Of a stretch of DNA of 11,755 nucleotides, positions 1 to 6,681 are shown piece after piece; position 1 is the first letter of the stretch, and the number at the start of each line of letters is the position of its first letter. The notes under the pieces are model-generated. The model was not told the DNA's origin and did no database searches. It saw only the letters and a program-made list of their open reading frames with translations. The DNA lies in the NCBI GenBank assembly GCA_002418005.1, contig DIDF01000049.1, positions 1 through 11,755 on the forward strand. Reading direction: 5' to 3'. A program made the translations under genes and the position numbers. The stretch comes from Lactobacillaceae bacterium UBA5807 (GTDB lineage Bacteria > Bacillota > Bacilli > Lactobacillales > Lactobacillaceae).

Positions 1-86
1 GTTCAGTTTTCAAAGGTCTACAGAAGTTTGGCAATTTCTTTAATTTCCAAACTCACTGCCTCAAAAAGTAATCTTACTGAAGCAGC
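1..86 (-). other. Putative rRNA operon leader (5' flank of 16S, partial)
   Basis: Read on the minus strand, the region downstream of the strong promoter at 93-121 ends at the window edge with GACCTTTGAAAACTGAAC. I recall this kind of sequence from just upstream of 16S rRNA in lactobacilli and relatives. A hairpin with 7-bp arms (25-31 with 47-53) lies just before it, as expected of a structured rRNA leader or processing region. There is no open reading frame. No mature rRNA is inside the window, so the assignment rests on the promoter strength and this short match. A tRNA or other stable RNA operon is the alternative. Confidence 0.5.
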
Positions 87-92
87 TATTAA

Positions 93-121
93 ATAATAGC
101 ACCCAAAAATAAGGGTGTCAA
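93..121 (-). promoter_or_regulatory. Strong sigma-A promoter reading out of the left edge (rrn-like)
   Basis: On the minus strand there is a perfect -35 TTGACA (121-116), a 17-nt spacer, and a -10 TATTAT (98-93) preceded by TGC, which makes it an extended -10. Upstream DNA (about 122-145) is very rich in A and T, like an UP element. Transcription would start near position 86 and run leftward. The spacer holds an inverted repeat, CACCC with GGGTG, separated by 8 nt. The quality is what is expected of an rRNA promoter. Confidence 0.8.
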
Positions 122-284
122 CAAAATAATTTAAGCAAAAAACCTTGTGGAAGTAAGGAAAAATCATTTTTTGAAAATTATCTTCATAAACAAGAACAGT
201 AAAGAATAAAACTAAATTTATGTCCGGAAAAAACTATCCAAAACCAACAAAAAGGCTGATTTTAAAAATTTAAAATTCGTGAAT
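122..284. other. Non-coding AT-rich gap
   Basis: Together with the promoter and leader to its left, this makes a stretch of more than 300 bases with no protein gene. I see only A/T-rich sequence here, partly serving as upstream DNA of the minus-strand promoter. A 17-codon ATG frame at 220 on the plus strand has no Shine-Dalgarno and no recognisable product. Confidence 0.6.
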
Positions 285-323
285 AAAAAATAATCCAAAA
301 ATAAAAATTTTTGGATTATTTTT
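285..323. terminator. Rho-independent terminator of the LTA operon
   Basis: This is a perfect 17-bp inverted repeat (286-302 with 307-323) with a 4-nt loop. It lies 10 nt past the ltaS stop codon. On the minus strand the stem runs into a T-rich tail. The arms themselves end in A/T runs, so it could stop transcription in both directions. That would also insulate the rRNA-type promoter to the left. Confidence 0.85.
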
Positions 324-333
324 GAAGTGACGA

Positions 334-2394
334 TTATTTAAGCTCCGGCGCATCTGTTTGATAAAGGTTCAAAGTAGATTTGCCGTGATTTTCTGCCATA
401 ATACTTGTCGGTTTATTCTTCTGAGCTGTCTGAAGCATCTGCATTGCCGCTGAATATTGATAATTAAAGTCTTTAGGATTAGTCTTCTTAAACCCTTGAA
501 GATGATAGAACCTTAATAAATCACCATAAATCACCCTGTCTGAAAGCGACAACTCAGTAGTGACATGGTTTTGAATCTGAGCTAACTGTTTCTTTTGACT
601 AGCATTTGGAGTTATCTCCTGACCTGTTTTAGTCAGATAAATAGAACCACCAAATTTTATGAATTCAGGAGTAACAAAACTACCATCTCTAAAAGCAACA
701 ATTGAATTATGCTGCTTAGACAACAAGTCAGTCCCAAATTGAATTGTCTTATTATCTTTAATCCCTAATAAATGCATTATTGTCGGCAAAACATCAATTT
801 CTCCCCCATAAGTATGATCAACCCCACCTTTGAGGTTATTACCATATATCATGAAAGGAACCTTCTGAAATTGGGCAAGATCATAAGAAGTTATATTCTT
901 CTTATGAAGCAACTGAGCAATTGCCGGACGATGGTTGTTAGAAATACCATAATGATCACCGTAAATTACAATCATGCTATTCTTCAAAATGCCGCTCTTC
1001 TTTAAATAGCTCAAAAATTCACCAAAAGCTTGGTCAAGATAATGAGCAGTTTGAACATAAGGATCAACGGTATTATCACCAGTTTTAGTTGCTGGAATAC
1101 TAATGTTTTGCTTGTCTAAGAGATAAGGATAATGGTTAGTTAGAGTAATAAATTTAGTATAAAAAGGTTGAGGCAATTGTTGTAAGTATTGAGAAGCATC
1201 TTTAAAGAAGATCTTATCCTTTAGACCGTAACCAACAGAATATGACGGCTTTTCTTTATAATACTGAGAGCTAAAGAAGTAATCATAGCCCCATGACTTA
1301 TAAGTACTATCACGATTCCAAAAACTAGGAACATCTCCGTGAAAAGCAGCAGTAGTGTAACCCTTTTGATCCAACATCGCAGGAGCGGCTTGATAAGTAT
1401 TCTGCGCCCCATAGGTAACCATGGCTGAACCCTGAGGTAACCCAAACAAAGAGTTTTCCAACATCATTTCTGCGTCAGAGGTTTTACCCTGAGCGACTTG
1501 ATGATAAAAATTATCAAAAGCCAAAGTATGCTGATTATGGAAGAATTTATTCAAATTAGGAGTAACTTCTTTGCCGTTAACTTTGTACCCAATCAAAAAC
1601 TGCTGGAAACTTTCCAAATGAATTATGATAACATTTTTACCTTTTTCCTTACCAAAATACACTGGATTAGGATTAGCGCGATTATGATTTAAATAATTGA
1701 CAACACTATTTAGGTCACTAGCTTTAGCGTTGGAACGAGTAGCCGATTCTTTTTGGGTTTGGTAAGCATTAAAGGCAGCATATTCATTTAACCCAAGGTA
1801 TTTAACAATATAGTTATTATCAAACGTTCGAGTTAATAATCCAGATCTGTCGGCATTAGCAACCTGGTATTCCGCAAACATTAATACAAAGGACATTAAT
1901 GTAATAACCGCAGCGTTTCGTTTTTTGAAGGGACGAGCATCCACTTTAATAACTTTAAAAATTAACAAAAGAATTAAGACGGCAACATCCAAAAATACAA
2001 GAAAATCACTACCATGCATAATTTCTCCTAAGCTTTTACCGAGGTTATTTTGAACATTACCAGATCCTTTGATGATTCCTAAGGACAAAAAATCTGAAAA
2101 TTCACGATAATACAAAATATTAGCAAAAATCCAAAGGGATTCTAAAAAATCAATAATCATCAAGAGCCAATATCTAAGCCGACCACTGAAATATAGAGCA
2201 ATTCCAAAAGTCAATAATGCTGCTGGAATTGGGTTAACCATCAAAAGAAACTGCTGAAGGTTTCCTTTGGCTCCTAAAGTAAATTTTGTTTCATAAATAA
2301 TAACTGTTTTAATGCAAAATAACACTACTGTTAGTGTGAAAAATCCCCATGTAGTATTAAATATTTGCGATAATCGGTTTTTCTTAGATGCCAT
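334..2394 (-). CDS. ltaS: Lipoteichoic acid synthase (LtaS family)
   Basis: Membrane enzyme that transfers glycerolphosphate units from phosphatidylglycerol to a glycolipid anchor, making the LTA backbone outside the cell. The 686-residue protein has about five N-terminal membrane segments (roughly 15-34, 48-68, 75-95, 129-150, 160-178), then an extracellular sulfatase-fold domain. Visible active-site residues match the Staphylococcus aureus enzyme: Glu261 (HLES), catalytic Thr305 (GKTSDAE), His352, Trp359 and Arg361 (FHGDVPSFWNR), His421 (TNHYP), and Asp480-His481 (YGDHYG). An Ala-Lys-Ala at 223-226 between membrane and catalytic parts could be a signal-peptidase site; this is inferred. The tail beyond about residue 600 makes it some 40 residues longer than the staphylococcal protein. 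The ATG is preceded by GGAGG at 6-nt spacing. It is last in the operon, 29 nt after the UPF0104 gene. Paralogues that act as primases share these motifs, so the exact role (synthase or primase) is inferred. Confidence 0.93.
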   Translation of the reverse strand: MASKKNRLSQIFNTTWGFFTLTVVLFCIKTVIIYETKFTLGAKGNLQQFLLMVNPIPAALLTFGIALYFSGRLRYWLLMIIDFLESLWIFANILYYREFSDFLSLGIIKGSGNVQNNLGKSLGEIMHGSDFLVFLDVAVLILLLIFKVIKVDARPFKKRNAAVITLMSFVLMFAEYQVANADRSGLLTRTFDNNYIVKYLGLNEYAAFNAYQTQKESATRSNAKASDLNSVVNYLNHNRANPNPVYFGKEKGKNVIIIHLESFQQFLIGYKVNGKEVTPNLNKFFHNQHTLAFDNFYHQVAQGKTSDAEMMLENSLFGLPQGSAMVTYGAQNTYQAAPAMLDQKGYTTAAFHGDVPSFWNRDSTYKSWGYDYFFSSQYYKEKPSYSVGYGLKDKIFFKDASQYLQQLPQPFYTKFITLTNHYPYLLDKQNISIPATKTGDNTVDPYVQTAHYLDQAFGEFLSYLKKSGILKNSMIVIYGDHYGISNNHRPAIAQLLHKKNITSYDLAQFQKVPFMIYGNNLKGGVDHTYGGEIDVLPTIMHLLGIKDNKTIQFGTDLLSKQHNSIVAFRDGSFVTPEFIKFGGSIYLTKTGQEITPNASQKKQLAQIQNHVTTELSLSDRVIYGDLLRFYHLQGFKKTNPKDFNYQYSAAMQMLQTAQKNKPTSIMAENHGKSTLNLYQTDAPELK

Positions 2395-2423
2395 GAAAAT
2401 CCTCCAAAAATTTTCAAATAATT

Positions 2424-3455
2424 TTATTCTTCAAGCTTGTCAGGATCCTTGACCTTATCAGGCTTCATCATCAGGGCAAACACCCCTGCAAACATGCCAA
2501 AGTAATAAGTCAACAACCGCCACAAAATCATTGCCAAAACGAGTTTGGTATCTGAAGTGATGTAACTATGAAAAAGTGATTCAAAACTAAACTCTGCGCC
2601 ACCAGATCCACCGGGAATTGGAAAAAGTGAGATGATCATAACAATCATCACATGCAGACTGGTAACCATAATGATATTAGCACTCGTATAACCTAAAGAA
2701 AGCATTATAAAGTAGGGAATAAGATAATAGAAAAGAAGCTGGAAAAAAGTAACAACGGCAACTTTAACAAGCAATTTCGTATTTCGACCGATACGAACAC
2801 TTTCAGCGTAAAGATTATCAATCTTTTGGTATAAAACTTCCAACATATGATAAAACTTATCATCTTTTACAAACCACTTCACTGGATGAAACAACACTTT
2901 AGTTAGGATCTTGGTAAAACCAGGGCGAAACATTATTAATAGTAACCCTACAATAACAAAGAAATGAACCAAAAAACCAAAAATTACGAAAAGTGAAAGA
3001 ACTTTAAGCTTAGTGGCAACAAAATGAAAACCGATAAGTAAACTAAAAAAGAAATTGATAACAATCATCGATTGATAAACGACAAATTTCATTAATAAAA
3101 TTGAGCTTGCTCTGCCCCCATCTATACCGGTTTGAACCATAACAAACAACTGCCCTGGCTGTCCCCCTGAAGAAAAAGGCGTAATCCCATTAAAGAGTTG
3201 TTCCACTAAAGGAACCCGTAATGAGTTTTTAAAAGAAAAATGCTTGACGCGATTAGAAACTAAAACCTTTGTTACCAAAGCTTCTAACAGAAGGTACAAA
3301 CAAATGCAGGCAAAAGCGACCAACAGCCACCCGTAATTAATTGTAAAGAAATCATGGATTAACAGGCTAAGCTTAATATCTTTAGCGGAATATGCCATTA
3401 TGGCAACACCCAATATTATCATAACCGTCAAAGTTATTTTATTAGCACGTGACAT
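2424..3455 (-). CDS. UPF0104 / flippase-like integral membrane protein (LPG_synthase_TM type)
   Basis: A 343-residue polytopic membrane protein with about seven or eight hydrophobic segments across its whole length. It carries the family's conserved loops FNGITPFSSGGQPGQ (about 89-103) and PIPGGSGGAE (about 282-291). These mark the membrane domain shared by UPF0104 proteins and the flippase half of MprF; the soluble lysyl-transferase half of MprF is absent. The gene starts 2 nt after the stop of the upstream glycosyltransferase, and its Shine-Dalgarno (GAGGAAGGG) lies in the end of that gene, so translation is probably coupled. Its place between glycolipid glycosyltransferases and ltaS suggests a role in moving the glycolipid anchor, or another lipid, across the membrane. 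That role is inference from context only; the substrate cannot be read from sequence. Confidence 0.85.
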   Translation of the reverse strand: MSRANKITLTVMIILGVAIMAYSAKDIKLSLLIHDFFTINYGWLLVAFACICLYLLLEALVTKVLVSNRVKHFSFKNSLRVPLVEQLFNGITPFSSGGQPGQLFVMVQTGIDGGRASSILLMKFVVYQSMIVINFFFSLLIGFHFVATKLKVLSLFVIFGFLVHFFVIVGLLLIMFRPGFTKILTKVLFHPVKWFVKDDKFYHMLEVLYQKIDNLYAESVRIGRNTKLLVKVAVVTFFQLLFYYLIPYFIMLSLGYTSANIIMVTSLHVMIVMIISLFPIPGGSGGAEFSFESLFHSYITSDTKLVLAMILWRLLTYYFGMFAGVFALMMKPDKVKDPDKLEE

Positions 3456-3457
3456 AG

Positions 3458-4480
3458 TTACCCTTCCTCTGCTTGCTCGATATAAAACTTATGCCAGATA
3501 GCTGCTAAATTATCCTCGGAATAACGATTATTGGCCAAAGTTGTTTTCCTTTGGAGATCCAATAACTCACCTGAATCATTAATCAATGAGCGCAACTTCT
3601 TATTCATATCAGAAACGTCATTGGCAGGCAAATAATAACCGTTAATTATAGCTTTATAAAGAGGTAAATTTCTTAGCATCACCGGGGTGTTACAAGAAAA
3701 CGATTCAAGAACGGACATGGGAAAAAGTTCATTATAAGAAGGCAATAAAAATAAATCCGACAATCCGTAATACTCAACCATTTTATCACGAGAAATGATT
3801 CCTGGAAAAGACAGATTTTTTGGGGGATTTTTGACAATCTTTTCAAGTTGTGAATATCCGTCAGTCATTTTGCCAAAAGAAAATCCACCTGTCCAAACAA
3901 ACTGGATTTTAGGATTTAACTCAGCCAGTTTAACAAAATCCAGAACTCCTTTTCGAGTTTGAATTTGACCACTGCCAAGAACAGTAAACTTTTGAAGATC
4001 GTAACCATATTTTTTTCGAAGATCTATCTTTTTTTGTTGAGAAACAGGATAGAATTCTTCATTACTAACAAAATTTGGAATATAAGTGATTTTATTTCGG
4101 TCAATTCCGTAGGCAACTAATTTATCAATAAAAACAGGATTTACTACAACAATGTGATCCATTCGCTTATAAAACGCAATCACATATTTATAAAAAATAG
4201 TTTTAAAGGGTTCAACAATCTTTAGGCTCTCATCCAAAGTTTCAGGAAGAAAGTGAACGTAGCCAATTTTTTGCCCCCGTTTTTTTGAAAAGGTAGAAAG
4301 GTAAAAAAGCGGATCAATCGTGTGATAGTGAGTAATATCGGATTTGGTCCACTTATTTATAGTAATATTAAATTCATTTTTAAAATGTTTTCTTAACATA
4401 GAAACCAATTCAAGATAGGCACTGCCAACACCTTGTCCCTTGACTTTGTCTGCACTTGAAAACATATTGATTTTCAACAT
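3458..4480 (-). CDS. lafB: GT4-family glycosyltransferase, probable second-sugar transferase of the LTA glycolipid anchor (LafB-like)
   Basis: Cytoplasmic, membrane-associated GT-B enzyme of 340 residues, predicted to add a second hexose to monoglucosyl-diacylglycerol. The N-terminal acceptor domain begins MLKINMFSSADKV and has a glycine-rich loop KGQGVGSAY (14-22). The C-terminal donor domain shows GSGQIQTRKG (169-178) and the EX7E motif of retaining GT4 enzymes, Glu251 and Glu259 (ELFPMSVLE). There is no signal peptide or membrane span. It lies 20 nt after the first glycosyltransferase, with a modest AAAGGG ribosome site, and 2 nt before the UPF0104 gene. The two-glycosyltransferase order resembles lafA-lafB of Listeria and the glucosyl-DAG synthase/CpoA pair of pneumococcus. 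The sugar transferred (galactose or glucose) cannot be told from sequence, so the symbol is assigned by context. Confidence 0.78.
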   Translation of the reverse strand: MLKINMFSSADKVKGQGVGSAYLELVSMLRKHFKNEFNITINKWTKSDITHYHTIDPLFYLSTFSKKRGQKIGYVHFLPETLDESLKIVEPFKTIFYKYVIAFYKRMDHIVVVNPVFIDKLVAYGIDRNKITYIPNFVSNEEFYPVSQQKKIDLRKKYGYDLQKFTVLGSGQIQTRKGVLDFVKLAELNPKIQFVWTGGFSFGKMTDGYSQLEKIVKNPPKNLSFPGIISRDKMVEYYGLSDLFLLPSYNELFPMSVLESFSCNTPVMLRNLPLYKAIINGYYLPANDVSDMNKKLRSLINDSGELLDLQRKTTLANNRYSEDNLAAIWHKFYIEQAEEG

Positions 4481-4500
4481 TAAATTTCCCTTTCAGTAAC

Positions 4501-5685
4501 TTATTCCAAATTAGCAGCTGAATCTTTTTGCAATTCCTGGGCAACCATTGCATCCCGATAAAAATCAAGGACTCGGGTCCCAAAGGTTTGAGCCGAAATT
4601 TCTTTAATTTTTTTTGCTAAAATCCGTTTTGAAACCGAATCAGTTTTATCAACCGGATTCAAAAGATACTGACAAACTAATGGAGCAAATTCAGACTGAT
4701 CTTTAAACGTTTTACCTAAACTTGGATAACTAAGCAAACTGTCCGTATAATCACCTGAAGAAACTATTACTGGCAATCCAGCGGCAAGTGCCTCAATATA
4801 AGTGAGGCCTTGCGATTCCGACTTAGAAGTCGATACAAAAACGTCTGCAGCTTGATAAAACGAATTGACATGATCATTATCAATCTCACCAGTAAAAATA
4901 ACGTGATTCGAAATTCCCAGCTCTTTTGCCTGATTTTCCAAATCTTCTTTGGCAGGTCCATCACCGACAACTAATAACTTAACGTTGGGAACTTGATTAA
5001 TAATATCGGGCATCCCATCTAAAACTTTATTTATATCCTTTTCATATGCTAATCTACTTAACGATAATATTAAAGGCACGTTTTTGCTAATGCCATATTT
5101 AGCTCTCACATCTACATGAGTGGTTGTGGCAAACCTACTAATATTAATTCCAGTCGGAATAATTCTAATTGGACTCTTAACACCATAATCAGTCAATTTA
5201 TCTAAAACTCGATCAGATGGGGCAATGACTCCGGCCATATTATGACAAAAGGCTAAAGTGCCTTCCTTGACGTGAATAGGCTTAAGAAGTTTTCCTTTAG
5301 CTACATAGTGAAGATAATCCTCATACATAGTGTGATAAGTATGAACACAAGGAACATTTAAATTTTTGGCTACAAACTTACCAATCATACCCATTGAAAA
5401 TTCAGTTTGGGTATGAACAATATCTAGATTTAATTCCTTAGCAATTTCGTAAGCTTGAAATAAGCCTCGAACAGCAATTCGACGATCAGTAAAGGAAATA
5501 AAAGGAATACTAGAAAACCGAAAAATATTTTCTTCATAAGTATCTTTGTCAACATGGGGATCAGTCGTAGTAAAAATATAAACCTGATTTCCCTGACGTT
5601 GAAGTTCTTCTTTTAAAGTCTTGATTGAAGTAGCAACTCCACTCACCTGAGGAAAATAGGTGTCTGTAAAAATACCAATATTCAT
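4501..5685 (-). CDS. lafA: GT4-family 1,2-diacylglycerol glucosyltransferase (LafA-like)
   Basis: Predicted to transfer glucose from UDP-glucose to diacylglycerol on the inner membrane face, the first step of LTA anchor and glycolipid synthesis. The 394-residue protein begins MNIGIFTDTYFPQVSGVATS, the typical start of bacterial glucosyl-DAG synthases. It then shows a HTQTEFSMG segment (about 91-99), HTYHTMYEDYLHYVAKG (about 115-131), the donor-phosphate residues Arg211 and Lys216 (SLSRLAYEKD), and the EX7E pair Glu290/Glu298 (ESQGLTYIE). I chose the ATG at 5685 because AAGGGCGGG lies 6 nt before it and the family starts here. The upstream in-frame ATG at 5712 would add nine residues and leave the ribosome site inside the gene. 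It is first in the operon. Closest functional analogues are pneumococcal and Listeria glucosyl-DAG synthases; the exact acceptor is inferred. Confidence 0.87.
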   Translation of the reverse strand: MNIGIFTDTYFPQVSGVATSIKTLKEELQRQGNQVYIFTTTDPHVDKDTYEENIFRFSSIPFISFTDRRIAVRGLFQAYEIAKELNLDIVHTQTEFSMGMIGKFVAKNLNVPCVHTYHTMYEDYLHYVAKGKLLKPIHVKEGTLAFCHNMAGVIAPSDRVLDKLTDYGVKSPIRIIPTGINISRFATTTHVDVRAKYGISKNVPLILSLSRLAYEKDINKVLDGMPDIINQVPNVKLLVVGDGPAKEDLENQAKELGISNHVIFTGEIDNDHVNSFYQAADVFVSTSKSESQGLTYIEALAAGLPVIVSSGDYTDSLLSYPSLGKTFKDQSEFAPLVCQYLLNPVDKTDSVSKRILAKKIKEISAQTFGTRVLDFYRDAMVAQELQKDSAANLE

Positions 5686-5691
5686 ACTGAT

Positions 5692-5700
5692 CCCGCCCTT
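5692..5700 (-). promoter_or_regulatory. Ribosome binding site fixing the lafA-like start
   Basis: AAGGGCGGG on the minus strand, 6 nt before the ATG at 5685. It is the only Shine-Dalgarno-like sequence near the gene start, and it favours this ATG over the one 27 nt upstream. Confidence 0.7.
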
Positions 5701-5743
5701 TGAAATGCACAATTATGCCAATTTAGTTTAATAATCATTTGTA

Positions 5744-5772
5744 ATTATATTGGTTCACAGTAGCTAATGCAA
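5744..5772 (-). promoter_or_regulatory. Promoter of the glycosyltransferase-ltaS operon
   Basis: Minus strand: -35 TTGCAT (5772-5767), a 17-nt spacer, and a consensus -10 TATAAT (5749-5744). The start would fall near 5737, giving a leader of about 50 nt to the ATG at 5685. It lies just past the ptsH terminator, so the operon appears to be transcribed separately from ptsH. Confidence 0.65.
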
Positions 5773-5786
5773 ATAAGCAAACAAAT

Positions 5787-5825
5787 AAAAAAAGCTACAA
5801 GTGCTGAAAATACAGCATTTATAGC
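5787..5825 (-). terminator. Rho-independent terminator downstream of ptsH
   Basis: Minus-strand hairpin with 13-nt arms (5825-5813 and 5806-5794), one A-C mismatch and one U-G pair, a 6-nt loop, and a run of seven T (5793-5787). It ends the ptsH transcript about 135 nt past the stop codon and just before the promoter of the next operon. Confidence 0.8.
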
Positions 5826-5835
5826 CGGTTTTTAA

Positions 5836-5936
5836 GTTAGTTATAAGACTAACGAGGTTATTGATGAGATCAAAATAATCCACAAATTCTTTATGATCCT
5901 GTCGAAAAGAGTCGCAGCCTACAAGCTTTACTCTTT
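5836..5936 (-). other. Structured ptsH 3' region where ptsI is normally found
   Basis: Between the ptsH stop and its terminator there is no gene. I see two more perfect small hairpins: arms 5906-5912/5930-5936 (AAAGAGT with ACTCTTT, 17-nt loop) and 5836-5841/5848-5853 (GTTAGT with ACTAAC, 6-nt loop). A short open frame on the minus strand here lacks a start codon and does not resemble enzyme I. It may be a structured 3' untranslated region, or the scar of a ptsI deletion. Confidence 0.4.
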
Positions 5937-5959
5937 ATTAACGAGATAATCAGACTAGA

Positions 5960-6226
5960 TTATTCAGTCAATCCTTCTTTTTTCATAGTATCAGAAATTG
6001 CATCCAAGGCATCCTTAGCATCATCACCATCTGCAGTAATTGTTACTTCGGCGCTTTGGCCAACACCTAATGACATAACTCCCATGATTGACTTAAGATT
6101 AACTGACTTATCTTGATATTCAAGAGTAATATCTGAATTAAACTTACTTGCAGTCTGCACAAGAATCGTTGCTGGACGGGCATGAATTCCTGTTTCAGCA
6201 ATAATATTAAATTGACGTTTTTCCAT
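5960..6226 (-). CDS. ptsH: Phosphocarrier protein HPr
   Basis: Small cytoplasmic phosphocarrier of the sugar phosphotransferase system (PTS) and, in Gram-positives, a regulator of carbon metabolism. At 88 residues it is standard length. The active-site His15 sits in GIHARPA, where enzyme I would phosphorylate it, and Ser46 sits in LKSIMGVMSLG, the HPr kinase/phosphorylase target that makes HPr a CcpA partner. Both sites look intact. I chose the ATG at 6226: GGAGGAG ends 10 nt before it but only 1 nt before the in-frame ATG at 6235, and His15/Ser46 numbering then fits the family exactly. The gene has its own promoter and a cre-like site upstream. ptsI, normally the next gene, is missing; the following 247 nt hold only hairpins and a promoter. 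Confidence 0.97.
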   Translation of the reverse strand: MEKRQFNIIAETGIHARPATILVQTASKFNSDITLEYQDKSVNLKSIMGVMSLGVGQSAEVTITADGDDAKDALDAISDTMKKEGLTE

Positions 6227-6319
6227 TATAATCATTCTCCTCCGACATTTCTTTTTTCAGTCAGGAATTAGATAAGAATATCACATCCAAACTAGATAAA
6301 AATGTATCTTACTGTTATA

Positions 6320-6348
6320 AGAATAGCAATTTATCGCATAAATTACAA
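6320..6348 (-). promoter_or_regulatory. ptsH promoter
   Basis: Minus strand: -35 TTGTAA (6348-6343), 17-nt spacer, -10 TATTCT (6325-6320) preceded by TGC as an extended -10. The start would be near 6313, leaving a leader of nearly 90 nt before the HPr ATG. Confidence 0.6.
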
Positions 6349-6355
6349 GGAATTT

Positions 6356-6370
6356 TAAAAACGCTTTCAA
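6356..6370 (-). promoter_or_regulatory. cre-like site (CcpA operator candidate) upstream of ptsH
   Basis: TTGAAAGCGTTTTTA on the minus strand fits the cre consensus WTGNAANCGNWNNCW at every fixed position except one (C to T near the end). It lies 7 nt upstream of the predicted ptsH -35, centred about 50 nt before the expected start. An upstream position is more usual for activation than for repression by CcpA. Confidence 0.55.
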
Positions 6371-6390
6371 ATATCTTTACCTTATTTTCA

Positions 6391-6621
6391 CTAGTTATTA
6401 TCGTTTTCATAAACGTAGGTTATCGTTCCGCCCTCTTTGGCAGTACCAACAACCCTCTTTCGATAATCAAAATCGATAAAGGCTTTTTGAAAATCCATAA
6501 AATCCTCAGGTTTAACTAATAATTTATCAATTTTTCCTTCTCTTAATTGGTTAAGCATGTCAGAATAGTCTACTTTATCCACCATAAAAACAAATTTCTC
6601 CTCTCTAGTTTTGGAGTTCAT
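6391..6621 (-). CDS. Small conserved-looking protein of unknown function between ptsH and clpE
   Basis: I do not recognise this 76-residue protein. It is hydrophilic, with no signal peptide, membrane segment or cysteine pair. It looks like one compact alpha/beta domain: a strand (EKFVFMVDKV), a helix (about 18-28), acidic DFMDFQKAFIDFDYRKR (about 41-57), and a terminal strand (GGTITYVYE). The start is uncertain. The ATG at 6621 has no clear Shine-Dalgarno, while AGAGAGGAG lies 12 nt before an in-frame ATG at 6585 (codon 13), which would give 64 residues but cut into the first strand. The gene is divergent from clpE with only 113 nt between start codons. No terminator separates it from the ptsH promoter, so readthrough into ptsH is possible. 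It does not match what I remember of the small DUF1827 proteins found near clpE in streptococci. Confidence 0.65.
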   Translation of the reverse strand: MNSKTREEKFVFMVDKVDYSDMLNQLREGKIDKLLVKPEDFMDFQKAFIDFDYRKRVVGTAKEGGTITYVYENDNN

Positions 6622-6626
6622 ATTAC

Positions 6627-6654
6627 TTGATTACCTATTTGGATGTTGTATAAT
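6627..6654 (+). promoter_or_regulatory. clpE: clpE promoter
   Basis: -35 TTGATT (6627-6632), 16-nt spacer, consensus -10 TATAAT (6649-6654). Transcription should start near 6661, immediately before the CtsR-type operator, giving a leader of about 75 nt. The -35 is only 5 nt from the start codon of the divergent small gene, so the two promoters must overlap. Confidence 0.7.
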
Positions 6655-6664
6655 AACAATCAAA

Positions 6665-6681
6665 GGTCAAAGTTGGTCAGT
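6665..6681 (+). promoter_or_regulatory. CtsR-type operator in front of clpE
   Basis: Direct heptad repeat GGTCAAA-GTT-GGTCAGT. The CtsR consensus is RGTCAAANANRGTCAAA: the first half is perfect, the second differs at two bases, and the middle spacer base is T instead of A. It sits just downstream of the -10, where bound repressor would block transcription. clpE is a classic CtsR target in lactobacilli and streptococci. Confidence 0.75.

Noticed and set aside
220..273. 17-codon ATG reading frame on the plus strand
   Set aside because: No Shine-Dalgarno, no recognisable product, AT-rich non-coding context.
772..1005. Plus-strand frame inside ltaS
   Set aside because: Antisense shadow of the LtaS catalytic region, which has all active-site residues in its own frame.
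5826..5959. Remnant of ptsI (enzyme I) in the gap after ptsH
   Set aside because: I translated the minus-strand frame containing the longest open stretch; it has no start codon and does not resemble enzyme I at either end. Other frames have stops. The gene appears gone rather than decayed.
6391..6621. DUF1827 assignment for the small gene next to clpE
   Set aside because: The genomic position is suggestive, but the sequence does not resemble the DUF1827 proteins I remember, so no family is given.
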